A DNA stretch of 7,421 nucleotides from Roseiflexaceae bacterium (GTDB lineage: Bacteria; Chloroflexota; Chloroflexia; Chloroflexales; Roseiflexaceae): NCBI GenBank assembly GCA_014381165.1, contig JACMIM010000293.1, positions 1 through 7,421 on the forward strand, given 5' to 3'. The notes under the pieces were generated by a model that saw only the letters and a program-made list of their open reading frames with translations, had not been told where the DNA came from and made no database searches. Of this stretch, positions 1-6,416 are shown piece by piece (within the stretch, counting starts at the first letter, position 1; every line of letters starts with the position of its first letter). The position numbers were made by a program, and so were the translations under genes.

Positions 1-38
1 CATAATAGATTGCATCCTTTAGCTATTTCGCGAATACA

Positions 39-185
39 TGTAGGACTTACGCAGTTAGCGACTTCAGCCTGCGGCAGCAGGGAATATCTATCTTTTTTTG
101 TTGTTTTTGGTGCAAAGCACCAAAAAACAACACAATTACTCCTTGTTTCCTTGCCCGCCGCAGGCGAAATGAAAGACTCCTAACA
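39..185. repeat. Nested palindromic element, MITE-like
   Basis: Outer ends are imperfect inverted repeats: TGTAGGA at 39-45 against TCCTAACA at 178-185. Inside them GCCTGCGGC (67-75) pairs exactly with GCCGCAGGC (157-165). The core is a 15-bp hairpin (99-113 with 117-132, one bulged A, loop AAA). The concentric design and lack of coding capacity suggest a small non-autonomous mobile or REP-like element. TAGGACTTACGCA at 41-53 resembles insertion-sequence ends I remember from cyanobacteria and Chloroflexota, but this was not checked. No clear target-site duplication flanks it. The core hairpin has no T-tract on its 3' side on either strand, so it is not a canonical terminator of the araC-type gene that ends at 196. 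Positions 1-38 hold nothing I recognise. Confidence 0.45.
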
Positions 186-195
186 TTTCAGGCCA

Positions 196-1128
196 CTAAT
201 TTGCCGTAGTTGCTAACTGGCGACGGTACGCCCCTGGTGCCACGCCTGTTTCGCGCTTGAACGCTTTGCTCAGGGCGACATCGGATTCGTAGCCAACCCG
301 CTGCGCGATCTCGTGAAGCCCAAGGTCGTTGCGCCCCAGCAAGCGCGCGGCCAGCCGCATGCGCCAGCGCGTCAGGTACTGGAGCGGCGGCTCGCCAACC
401 ATGGTGGTGAAGCGCGCCGCAAACGCCGACCGCGACATAGTCGCCTCGCTCGCCAGCAGCGCCACCGTCCATTCGCGGTCAGGAAAGCGGTGGATCATGC
501 CCAGCGAATAGCCGATCTGTGGGTCGCGTAGCGCGCCAAGCCAGCCGCCGGTCTGATCGGTCAAGCTTTCGATCCATGATCGCACTACTTGAATAAACAG
601 CACATCGGCCAGCCGACGCACGATCGTGTTCGTGCCAGCGCGGCCTGAACCAGCCTCGCTAGCCAGAAATGTCAGGGTTGCTTCAAGCGACGCGATCGCC
701 CGCCCTTGCTCGCCCTTGATATGAATAAGCGGCGGCAGCAGCGTAAATAGCGGGTGTCCATTATCGTGAGCAAAATCGAACAGGCCGCACAGCAGCGTCG
801 TGAATGCGCCGCCGCCCTCGCTGCGGCGCACCTCGCAGGTAGCGGGAATATCACGATCGAGATAAATCGTCGTGAACGGCGCGGCCCCTGGCGTGGCGCT
901 CAGTATGTGCCCCGCGCCGTGTGACAACACGATCAGATCGCCGCCCGTGAGCTGCGTAGCACCCTCCTGGCCCTCGATCTGGAGCCAACAACTTCCGCAA
1001 TCGATCACATGAAAGGTTGCCGCGCGGGTGGGCGCGAACTGTAGCGACCAGGGCGCGTGCAACTCTGCCCGACAGTACACGGTGCTGCGCAGTTGCAGCG
1101 AGTCGAGTATTTCGGTAAGGACATCCAT
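196..1128 (-). CDS. AraC-family transcriptional regulator with N-terminal cupin-like domain
   Basis: A 310-residue cytoplasmic DNA-binding regulator. Residues about 7-190 match the cupin_6/AraC_N ligand-binding type, including the helix RLADVLFIQVVRSWI near 172-186. The C-terminus is a standard double helix-turn-helix: the first around 221-243 (LLASEATMSRSAFAARF), then the linking helix with RWRMRLAARLL (254-264), the second around 271-292 (IAQRVGYESDVALSKAF). The linker GALRDPQIG (198-206) is typical of this subfamily. The reading frame stays open to a TTG at 1161, but ATG at 1128 (or 1134) fits better: AGAAAG lies 7 nt upstream of 1128, and relatives begin MDVL. The gene is divergent from the DUF2269/MDR operon, so that operon is its likeliest target, with autoregulation also possible. 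The effector is unknown. Confidence 0.92.
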   Translation of the reverse strand: MDVLTEILDSLQLRSTVYCRAELHAPWSLQFAPTRAATFHVIDCGSCWLQIEGQEGATQLTGGDLIVLSHGAGHILSATPGAAPFTTIYLDRDIPATCEVRRSEGGGAFTTLLCGLFDFAHDNGHPLFTLLPPLIHIKGEQGRAIASLEATLTFLASEAGSGRAGTNTIVRRLADVLFIQVVRSWIESLTDQTGGWLGALRDPQIGYSLGMIHRFPDREWTVALLASEATMSRSAFAARFTTMVGEPPLQYLTRWRMRLAARLLGRNDLGLHEIAQRVGYESDVALSKAFKRETGVAPGAYRRQLATTAN

Positions 1129-1199
1129 AGGCATGCTTTCTCGCAGACGTTCGGCTAACAAAAGAAGACGTTTGGAAATAGACGGTCTTGTGTGCTCAC

Positions 1200-1228
1200 A
1201 GTATAGTTGGGCTGCGGACGTGATTCAA
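1200..1228 (-). promoter_or_regulatory. Predicted sigma70-type promoter of the AraC-family gene
   Basis: On the minus strand TTGAAT (1223-1228) and TATACT (1200-1205) are separated by exactly 17 nt, close to the -35/-10 consensus. The predicted start near 1193 gives a leader of about 65 nt before ATG 1128. The plus-strand operon has a -10-like TATAGT at 1202-1207 overlapping this box but no good -35 at the right distance, as would suit an activator-dependent promoter. The overlap would make the two directions compete. This is pattern-based only. Confidence 0.55.
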
Positions 1229-1258
1229 GCTGCCGCATGATGCGAAAAGGACGACACG

Positions 1259-1738
1259 ATGCACCCGCCTCCCGATGGCGCAAACCCGCTACTCTACACG
1301 GTATTGGTGTTCCTGCACATGCTGCTTTCCATGCTCGCAGTCGGCTTCAACTTTACGTATGTGATTTGGATTCTGCGCGGCACACGCGATCAGGCCATGC
1401 TGCCGTTCGCGCTCAAAACTGTCAAGTTTATCGACGATTACCTGGCCAACCCGTTCTATCTGATTGCGGGGCTGACCGGCGTGTTGATGATTCTGATGGG
1501 CAAACAGATCGGGTCGTTCTTGTGGGTCGCAATTGCTATCTATGTGGTTGCGATGCTGGTGGCCTACCTGATCTATACGCCGCTGCTTGGCCGCCAGATC
1601 CGTGTGTTGGCCGCCGAAGGGCCAGATTCAGCCGCCTACCAACAGGTTGCACAACGTTCAAGCATAGTCGGCGCAGGCATGGGCGCTGCGGTGCTGGTGA
1701 TCGTCGCACTTAAGATTTTCGAACCAAGCTTTTGGTAG
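1259..1738 (+). CDS. DUF2269-like integral membrane protein
   Basis: A 159-residue protein with four predicted transmembrane helices at about 11-39, 64-81, 86-107 and 136-154. It looks like the DUF2269 family: an FLHMLLSMLAVG first helix, the polar segment FALKTVKFIDDYL (50-62) before helix 2, and a TPLLGRQIRVLAAEG loop (107-121) before helix 4. No biochemical function is established that I know of, and no catalytic motif is visible. The start is supported by AAAAGGA at 1245-1251, 7 nt before ATG. Its stop lies 16 nt before the next start, so it is almost certainly co-transcribed with the MDR oxidoreductase. A membrane partner for a redox enzyme is a reasonable guess and no more. Confidence 0.85.
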   Translation: MHPPPDGANPLLYTVLVFLHMLLSMLAVGFNFTYVIWILRGTRDQAMLPFALKTVKFIDDYLANPFYLIAGLTGVLMILMGKQIGSFLWVAIAIYVVAMLVAYLIYTPLLGRQIRVLAAEGPDSAAYQQVAQRSSIVGAGMGAAVLVIVALKIFEPSFW

Positions 1739-1740
1739 TC

Positions 1741-1746
1741 AAGGAG
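1741..1746 (+). promoter_or_regulatory. Shine-Dalgarno site deciding a GTG start
   Basis: AAGGAG lies 8 nt before GTG at 1755 and 17 nt before the in-frame ATG at 1764. The spacing favours the GTG start for the MDR oxidoreductase. Confidence 0.75.
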
Positions 1747-1754
1747 TTCCCCTC

Positions 1755-2753
1755 GTGAAAAACATGCGTGTTGTCGTCACCCGCATTGGCGGGCCAGAGG
1801 TGGTGCAGGTGCTCAGCGATGCTGCGCCGGAGCCGAAGGCTGGCGAAGTGCGCCTGCGCGTTTTGGCCGCTGGCGTCAGCCAGGCTGATATTACCATCCG
1901 CGAAGGATTCTATACGAACTCGGTGAAAACGCCGTTTACGCTTGGCTACGACTGTGTCGGCGTGGTCGAGAAACTGGGCGCGGGCGTGCAACAGCTGCGG
2001 GTTGGCGATCATGTCGCGGCCATCACGGTGCGCGGCAGCCACGCCGAGTATATCTGTTGGCCCGCCGACGATTGTGCGCCGATTCCAGCAGATGTCGATC
2101 CAGTCAAGGCGGTGTGCCTGCTGCTCAATTACATGACGGCATACCAGATGCTGCACCGCGTCGCGCAGATTAAAGCTGGTGATCGGCTGCTTGTTCACAG
2201 CGCAGCCGGTGGCGTGGGCAGCGCACTGGTGCAGCTTGGGCATCTGGCGGGCGCGGAGCTGTATGGCACGGCCTCCAGCTCAAAGCTCGATTTTGTACGC
2301 GGCCTGGGCGCAACGCCAATCGACTACACAACTGAGGACTTTGTCGAGCGCGTGCGTAGCTTCGTGCCGGGCGGCGTCGATGTGGTCTTCGATGCGATCG
2401 GCGGAGCGAACTTCAGCCGCTCGTTTGAAACGCTCACCCCGCGCGGGCAGTTTGTCGGCTATGGCTTCACCGCCAAAGTCGGCCAACGCTTTGGTCGCGT
2501 CGACACATTCGCCCGGCTTGGTTGGATGTTTATTGCGCGCGGCGGGCGCAAGGTTGCGTTCTACGGCATCATGTTCATGAAGAAAGACCACGCCGATTGG
2601 TTCCGCGCCGACCTACAAGAACTGCTGCGCCTGTACCAGAGCGGCCAGATCGACCCAGCTGTCTCGGCGGTGCTGCCGCTCCAGCAAGCCCGCGAGGCGT
2701 TGGCCCTGCTGGAAACACGCAAAGTCAGCGGTAAAGTTGTGCTTACGCCATAG
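1755..2753 (+). CDS. Zinc-free MDR oxidoreductase, quinone reductase/VAT-1-like
   Basis: A 332-residue medium-chain dehydrogenase/reductase, probably NAD(P)H-dependent and acting on quinones or other activated carbonyl or alkene substrates. The N-terminal GroES-like fold covers about 1-125, with AAGVSQADITIREGFY (38-53) and the GYDCVGVVEKLGAGV segment (64-78). The Rossmann nucleotide-binding motif HSAAGGVGSA is at 148-157. The family ending SGKVVL is present (325-330), and the length is normal. The catalytic zinc ligands of alcohol dehydrogenases are missing: where those carry Cys in the GxCxTD segment, this protein has GVSQAD. That places it with the QOR/VAT-1/enoyl reductase branch. The exact substrate cannot be read from sequence. 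It is second in an operon behind the DUF2269-like gene, and the divergent AraC-type gene is the candidate regulator. Confidence 0.93.
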   Translation: MKNMRVVVTRIGGPEVVQVLSDAAPEPKAGEVRLRVLAAGVSQADITIREGFYTNSVKTPFTLGYDCVGVVEKLGAGVQQLRVGDHVAAITVRGSHAEYICWPADDCAPIPADVDPVKAVCLLLNYMTAYQMLHRVAQIKAGDRLLVHSAAGGVGSALVQLGHLAGAELYGTASSSKLDFVRGLGATPIDYTTEDFVERVRSFVPGGVDVVFDAIGGANFSRSFETLTPRGQFVGYGFTAKVGQRFGRVDTFARLGWMFIARGGRKVAFYGIMFMKKDHADWFRADLQELLRLYQSGQIDPAVSAVLPLQQAREALALLETRKVSGKVVLTP

Positions 2754-2763
2754 CGCGCAGCTT

Positions 2764-2829
2764 GACTACAAGCACGATCATAGTGGTCAGTTTATCAGCG
2801 GCAAGCTCGTGCTCGACTGCCAGGCCTAG
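2764..2829 (+). pseudogene. Possible remnant of a second MDR oxidoreductase C-terminus
   Basis: In the 78-nt gap after the MDR gene, in a different frame, an open stretch ending in TAG at 2827-2829 reads HSGQFISGKLVLDCQA. This resembles the usual MDR ending (GKxVL) and aligns with RKVSGKVVLTP at the end of the intact gene. AGC, GTG and several neighbouring codons are identical or synonymous, so relatedness is possible, but the divergence is too large for a recent tandem copy. There is no start codon or ribosome site of its own. It could be the tail of a deleted paralogue or chance, because the match covers only about 10 residues. Confidence 0.35.
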
Positions 2830-2831
2830 TA

Positions 2832-3422
2832 TTAGTCAGCGGTGCGCGTTAACCAATACCAGGCTGAAGGCACGGCTACGCCATTAAACCTGCTCTGGCC
2901 ATATTCGGCCCGGCTGAAGTTGAAGCTGGAAGCGAGGGTTGCGCGTATCGTCGCATCGGGCAGTCCGCGCGGCTCGTGCTCGAAATCGGCCAGCCGTGCA
3001 AACATCAGCATCGTTGCCTGGGGCAGCGTGAGCCGCGCGACACCCTGAACATACGCCCGCAGGTCAGCGCCGCGCAGATTATGCATGCAGCCGACATCGA
3101 TCACCAGATCATAGGGCTGGTTGAGGAAATCAAGCGCTGTAACTGAGGCCTGGTGAAACCGGGCGCGCTCGGCCAGATCGGCGGCCTCGGCGCGCTGCTC
3201 GGCCATCCGCACCGCCTCGGCCACAAAATCGACCCCGTCGCACTGCCAGCCTAGCTGGGCTAGATGCAGACATGCGCGGCCTGGCCCACAGCCAAGGTCG
3301 AGTGCGCGCCCCGGCGGTAGTGCCGCTGCCAGATCGAGCACCTCTGGCGGCGGCAGTTCCACATCCCAAGGTAGTGCGCCTTCTCGGTAGCGCTGCTGCA
3401 TGTCTTCGTAGAGCGATTGCAT
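2832..3422 (-). CDS. Class I SAM-dependent methyltransferase
   Basis: A 196-residue soluble methyltransferase with a single Rossmann domain. Motif I LDLGCGPGRA (41-50) binds S-adenosylmethionine, the acidic residue after strand 2 is in GVDF (63-66), the adenine-contacting region is around RFHQASVTALDF (88-99), and motif IV is YDLVIDVGCMHNL (104-116). The short N-terminal lead RYREGALPWD (11-20) is like TehB/thiopurine-type small methyltransferases, which often act on small molecules. The substrate cannot be told. AAGGAG (3430-3435) lies 7 nt before ATG 3422 and fixes the start. It converges with the MDR gene, whose stop is only 78 nt away. It may be the last gene of the minus-strand run, but the 145-nt gap with a strong palindrome upstream makes a separate transcript equally possible. 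Confidence 0.9.
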   Translation of the reverse strand: MQSLYEDMQQRYREGALPWDVELPPPEVLDLAAALPPGRALDLGCGPGRACLHLAQLGWQCDGVDFVAEAVRMAEQRAEAADLAERARFHQASVTALDFLNQPYDLVIDVGCMHNLRGADLRAYVQGVARLTLPQATMLMFARLADFEHEPRGLPDATIRATLASSFNFSRAEYGQSRFNGVAVPSAWYWLTRTAD

Positions 3423-3443
3423 GGGCTTACTCCTTACCTGCCT

Positions 3444-3513
3444 GGCGGCTGAAGCCGCTGGCTGGCACTACGAAGCCCGCCTGCGCGGGCTAAAACAGCG
3501 GCTTCAGCCCGCC
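3444..3513. repeat. 70-bp nested palindromic intergenic repeat
   Basis: The outer arms 3444-3459 and 3497-3513 pair over 16 bp with one bulged base. The inner arms AGCCCGC (3474-3480) and GCGGGCT (3485-3491) form a second hairpin with a CTGC loop. The sequence looks like a dispersed REP/MITE-type repeat I remember from Chloroflexota intergenic regions, whose core contains GAAGCCCGCCTGCGCGGGCT. It sits upstream of the methyltransferase gene on its transcribed side, beyond the ribosome site. No T-tract follows on either strand, so it is not a typical terminator. Confidence 0.8.
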
Positions 3514-3567
3514 TGACTCCTGTCTGTACGTCTTGGTGCTTTGGTGCGGTTGCTTCTTGTTGTAGTT

Positions 3568-4152
3568 CTACAGCTCATCGCTGTCGTTGTTCAAAGATGT
3601 ATCAGCTTGCTCTGCAAGGGTTGTCGGTTCGTCGGCCTTTGGTTCGGCGATCTGGTACAGTGCGACGATCCGCTCGCGGGCCAATGCTGCAAATGGTCGC
3701 ACGACCGTCGGCGCGCCGCCGAGTAGCGGGAACACCTGCACATTGCTGAGCGGCACAAATTCGTCGTTGATGCGCTCCAACATCTCTGGCAGGGTCAGGT
3801 CGGGCCGTTTGTGAAAGGTGCCGCGCACCACAAAGGCCTCGGTGAACAGCATGGCCGCCACCGGCACCACGCCGCGCATCTGCTCCTCGCGTGGGTAGCT
3901 GGCGGGCGGCGTGGCCTCCTCGATCGTAACCACTAGCACGGCATCATGGCGGTCGAACAGTAAATGCGGCACGCGCTGTGCCTGCTGCACGCGCTCGAGC
4001 GGCGCGATCGAAGCGTCGCGCAGCGACACAAAGCGGCGCTGCTCGCCATTGATCGCGTCGCTGACCCGGCGGTAGATCGCCAGATCATAGCTGCCGGCGA
4101 TCACCAGGCTGGACGTATAGATTTCGATGCGATGCGTGTAGATGTCTGTCAT
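3568..4152 (-). CDS. Conserved hypothetical protein with duplicated DUF6812-like domain
   Basis: A 194-residue soluble protein without signal peptide or membrane helix. It contains two copies of one domain, residues 8-80 and 98-171, which align without gaps at a constant offset of 91. Shared residues include T13/T104, V17/V108, G20/G111, F41-V42/F132-V133, L44/L135, P51-L52/P142-L143, P62/P153, R68/R159, V72/V163 and E79/E170. The pattern TxxxxVxG...FVxL resembles small beta-rich proteins I remember as DUF6812, but the name is uncertain and the function unknown. The tail 170-194 is acidic and probably disordered. The frame is open to a TTG at 4278 inside aroA, but the duplicated unit begins just after ATG 4152. 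No good Shine-Dalgarno precedes that ATG. The gap to aroA is 52 nt, suggesting co-transcription. Confidence 0.8.
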   Translation of the reverse strand: MTDIYTHRIEIYTSSLVIAGSYDLAIYRRVSDAINGEQRRFVSLRDASIAPLERVQQAQRVPHLLFDRHDAVLVVTIEEATPPASYPREEQMRGVVPVAAMLFTEAFVVRGTFHKRPDLTLPEMLERINDEFVPLSNVQVFPLLGGAPTVVRPFAALARERIVALYQIAEPKADEPTTLAEQADTSLNNDSDEL

Positions 4153-4204
4153 AAGGTATTGCGTGCAGATTGGCAGAAAGAAATGCAGTCTACAATCGAA
4201 AGAA

Positions 4205-5500
4205 TCAAGACTCTGCAATCCGGTTGAGGGTTTCCCAAAAGCCAGGGTACGAAACGTCCACCGCTTCAGCACCTTCAATGCGGGTTTCGCCGCTAGCGAC
4301 CAGGCCTGCCACCGCCCAGGTCATGGCCAGCCGGTGATCGTGGTGGCTGTCGAGTGTGGTGCCGCGCAGGCTGGCCCCGCCGGTTAGGCCCATGCCGTCG
4401 CCGGTTGGCTCGACAGTTGCGCCCAGTGCGTCTAGCCCGTTCGCCACCGTTTCGACCCGGTCGGTTTCCTTGGCGCGCAGCTCGGCGGCGTCGCGCACCA
4501 GCGTGTCGCCGTGGGCGCACGCGGCGGCGACCGCCAGCACTGGGATTTCGTCGATCAGGCGTGGGATGAGCGCGCCGCCGATCGTGGTGCCGCGCAAGTT
4601 GGACGACCGCACGCTGATATCGGCGACAGGCTCGCCGCCCTCGTTGCGCTCATGTTCGATTGTGATGTTCGCACCCATGGCGCGCAGCACCTCCAATGCG
4701 CCACTGCGGCTGGGGTTCATGCACACGCCGGTGGTGGTCAGCTCGGCGTCGGGGTGAATGGCTGCGGCGACCCACCAGAACGCCGCCGAGGAGGGGTCGC
4801 CCGGCACGCGCAGCGAAAGCGGCTGCGGCGAGCGCGATTCCGGCGGCGTGAATGTAATCGTGCCAGCCTGATTGCCGATATCAAGCCCCATGGCGCTGAA
4901 CATACGCTCGGTATGGTCGCGCCCATCGGTGCGGCCGTTCAGCACCAGCGGGCCGGAGCCACTCAGCGCGGCCAGCAGTAGCGCGCTCTTGACCTGTGCC
5001 GAGGCAACGGGTAGCTCATAGCGACCGCCCCTGATCGCGGCACCACGCACCATAAGCGGCGCGCGGTCGCCGTTCTGCCGGCCGTCCAGAACCGCACCGA
5101 GTGCGCGAAGCGGCGCGACAATCCGCTGCTGAGGGCGCGAGCGTAGCGAGGTATCGCCAGAAAGCACTGCGAACATGCCGGCCTGTCCAGCCAGCAGCCC
5201 GGTCAGCAAGCGCAGCGTCGTGCCGGAGTTGCCGCAGTCCAGCAGGTCGGCGGGTTCGCGCAGGCCGCGCAGCCCCACGCCATGGACGCGCACCTGCTCG
5301 CCGGCACGCTCGATCTCGACGCCCAGTGCGCGCATGCAGCTGATCGTCGAAAGGCAATCGGCCCCAGCGAGGAAGTGGCTGATCGTGGCGCTGCCTTCGG
5401 CCAGGGCATTGAACATAATGGCGCGGTGCGAGATCGACTTATCGCCTGGCACCTCGATTACCCCGCGCAGGCGGCGGGGCGCTGTCATAGTGTAATCCAT
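4205..5500 (-). CDS. aroA: 3-phosphoshikimate 1-carboxyvinyltransferase (EPSP synthase)
   Basis: This cytoplasmic enzyme of the shikimate pathway transfers the enolpyruvyl group of phosphoenolpyruvate to shikimate 3-phosphate, the step before chorismate. At 431 residues it is full length. Visible motifs are GDKSISHR (19-26), GNSGTTLR (90-97), SGDTSLRSRP (114-123), SAQVKSALLLA (167-177), LIDEIPVLAVAAA with catalytic D317 (315-327), RAKETDR (342-348) and HHDHRLAM (386-393). All expected substrate-binding Lys, Arg and Asp positions are present. Gly is kept in NSGT, where the glyphosate-tolerant CP4 enzyme has Ala, so that tolerance feature is absent. ATG 5500 is taken as start; ATG 5488 is also possible. 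No good ribosome site lies directly before either, while AAAAGGAG sits 19 nt upstream. It follows the FHA regulator on the same strand after 161 nt. Confidence 0.97.
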   Translation of the reverse strand: MDYTMTAPRRLRGVIEVPGDKSISHRAIMFNALAEGSATISHFLAGADCLSTISCMRALGVEIERAGEQVRVHGVGLRGLREPADLLDCGNSGTTLRLLTGLLAGQAGMFAVLSGDTSLRSRPQQRIVAPLRALGAVLDGRQNGDRAPLMVRGAAIRGGRYELPVASAQVKSALLLAALSGSGPLVLNGRTDGRDHTERMFSAMGLDIGNQAGTITFTPPESRSPQPLSLRVPGDPSSAAFWWVAAAIHPDAELTTTGVCMNPSRSGALEVLRAMGANITIEHERNEGGEPVADISVRSSNLRGTTIGGALIPRLIDEIPVLAVAAACAHGDTLVRDAAELRAKETDRVETVANGLDALGATVEPTGDGMGLTGGASLRGTTLDSHHDHRLAMTWAVAGLVASGETRIEGAEAVDVSYPGFWETLNRIAES

Positions 5501-5519
5501 GGTCTTACGTGGTGTAGCG

Positions 5520-5527
5520 CTCCTTTT
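5520..5527 (-). promoter_or_regulatory. Shine-Dalgarno-like AAAAGGAG, unusually far from aroA ATG
   Basis: A strong ribosome-site match on the minus strand lies 19 nt upstream of ATG 5500. No ATG, GTG or TTG occurs between them, so it serves no nearer start. It may be a chance purine run, or part of an unusual leader. Confidence 0.3.
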
Positions 5528-5530
5528 AGC

Positions 5531-5653
5531 CGTAGAACCGCAGAACCGTAGAACCGCAGAACCGTAGAACTGCGGAACCGTAGAACTGCGGAACCGCAGC
5601 GCAGAACCGCAGAAGGGGTTTAGCGGTTCTGCGGTTCCGCAGTTCCGCGGTTC
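5531..5653. repeat. Octamer tandem array with inverted arm (long hairpin)
   Basis: Eight consecutive 8-bp units of consensus YGYRGAAC fill 5531-5594 with no phase slip. They also form a 16-bp higher order: CGTAGAAC+CGCAGAAC twice, then CGTAGAAC+TGCGGAAC twice. Two more units follow at 5600-5615 after a 5-nt partial unit. The same units appear in opposite orientation at 5623-5653. Segment 5583-5610 pairs with 5623-5645 over 23 bp, interrupted only by a 5-nt insertion, with a 12-nt loop. It fills most of the FHA-aroA gap, and no T-tract follows on either strand. It could be a transcript-processing or attenuation structure, a protein-binding array, or neutral repeat expansion. Confidence 0.9.
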
Positions 5654-5661
5654 ACTCTCGG

Positions 5662-6321
5662 TTACTCCGGCATGACCAACTTATAGCCAAATCCACGAAC
5701 AGTGACAATAAAGCGTGGTACGCTGGGATCCTGCTCGATGCGCTGGCGCAGCCGGTAGACCAAGGCGTCGATCGCGTTGTAGTCGTAGACTTCGTAGTCC
5801 CACACGCTTTTGGCGATCTCGTCTTTGCTCATAACCTCGCCCATGTGGCTGTGGAGCAGTTCCAGCAGTTGGAATTCTTTGACGGTGAGGGGTGGGTCGA
5901 GCGGCTTGCCGCCAAGCAAGACCTCCTTGGCGCGCGTATCCATGCGCAACGGGGCTTCCTGCGCGGCCTGCACCTGCCTGAGGATTTCCAGCGGCAGTGG
6001 CCCTTTTTGGGTAGCCTCGGGGTCGTTGAACACGATCTCGGCGTCGGCGACCCAGATGCGATCCTGGTTGAACAGGCTCCGCTGGCCCTCGACGCGCTCG
6101 CCATTGACAAAGGTGCCGTTGGTGCTATCCAGATCGCGCACGATATAGCCATTGGCATCATATTCGAGCCGCGCGTGGCGGCGGGATGCGAGTGGGTGGT
6201 CGATCACGATATCATTCGCACTGTCGCGACCGATGGCCAGCGCGGGCTGTGCCCATTCGAGCTGTGCGGCGCTGGAGTCCTGTCGACGTATTACCAGCAC
6301 CGGAGGGGGAGATGGCACCAT
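5662..6321 (-). CDS. FHA domain plus OmpR-type winged-helix transcription regulator
   Basis: A 219-residue cytoplasmic regulator. The N-terminal FHA domain (about 8-98) has all signature motifs: GRDSANDIVI (31-40), SRRHA (46-50) and DSTNGTFVNG (65-74), the residues that bind phosphothreonine peptides. A linker of about 25 residues leads to a C-terminal winged helix of the Trans_reg_C/PhoB class (about 125-216), with LTVKEFQLLELL (145-156), the recognition-helix region YNAIDALVYRLRQRIE (181-196) and the wing FIVTVRGFGYKLV (204-216). No phosphoacceptor receiver domain is present, so input probably comes from Ser/Thr kinases, as with mycobacterial EmbR, which lies in a related but different architecture. 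The kinase gene is divergent, next door. Start ATG 6321 is chosen over the upstream in-frame GTG 6363 because of the ribosome site. Confidence 0.94.
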   Translation of the reverse strand: MVPSPPPVLVIRRQDSSAAQLEWAQPALAIGRDSANDIVIDHPLASRRHARLEYDANGYIVRDLDSTNGTFVNGERVEGQRSLFNQDRIWVADAEIVFNDPEATQKGPLPLEILRQVQAAQEAPLRMDTRAKEVLLGGKPLDPPLTVKEFQLLELLHSHMGEVMSKDEIAKSVWDYEVYDYNAIDALVYRLRQRIEQDPSVPRFIVTVRGFGYKLVMPE

Positions 6322-6329
6322 GTTGCGAT

Positions 6330-6334
6330 CCTCC
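6330..6334 (-). promoter_or_regulatory. Shine-Dalgarno site deciding the FHA regulator start
   Basis: GGAGG on the minus strand lies 8 nt before ATG 6321. It falls inside the frame if GTG 6363 were used, so it supports the shorter 219-residue product. Confidence 0.8.
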
Positions 6335-6403
6335 AGAAACCTTCGCCAGCGCAACGGCTTCACAACCCGCGTGCATATGGTACAATCGCGGTAGCTGTAA
6401 GGG

Positions 6404-6412
6404 ATTATACCA
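6404..6412 (-). promoter_or_regulatory. Extended -10 promoter of the FHA regulator gene
   Basis: The minus strand reads TGGTATAAT from 6412 to 6404, a perfect -10 hexamer with the TGn extension. The -35 position (around 6427-6432) is poor and falls within the left arm of the inverted repeat. Predicted start is near 6397, giving a leader of roughly 75 nt. Confidence 0.6.
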
Positions 6413-6416
6413 TAAA

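Noticed and set aside
97..135. Hairpin as an intrinsic terminator
   Set aside because: The stem is strong, but no T-tract follows it on either strand; the T-run at 92-98 lies on the 5' side.
1129..1161. Longer regulator start at TTG 1161
   Set aside because: TTG with no ribosome site, and the extra 11 residues are not family-like; ATG 1128 or 1134 fits better.
1191..1200. TGTGCTCACA as a CRP-like operator
   Set aside because: Only 4-bp arms around a 2-nt centre; spacing does not match a CRP/FNR site.
1710..2243. 177-codon minus-strand open frame
   Set aside because: Antisense to the well-supported MDR gene, without domain signature or ribosome site; a GC-rich shadow frame.
4153..4278. Extension of the duplicated-domain protein into aroA (TTG 4278)
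   Set aside because: It would overlap aroA by 74 nt from a TTG, and the added residues lie outside the duplicated domain.
4356..4981. Plus-strand open frames across aroA
   Set aside because: Low-complexity Arg/Ala-rich translations opposite a complete EPSP synthase.
4205..5500. aroA as a glyphosate-tolerant type
   Set aside because: The Gly in NSGT is retained, so the CP4-type Ala change is absent; tolerance cannot be claimed from sequence.
5531..5615. CRISPR array
   Set aside because: Units are 8 bp and contiguous, with no spacers between them.
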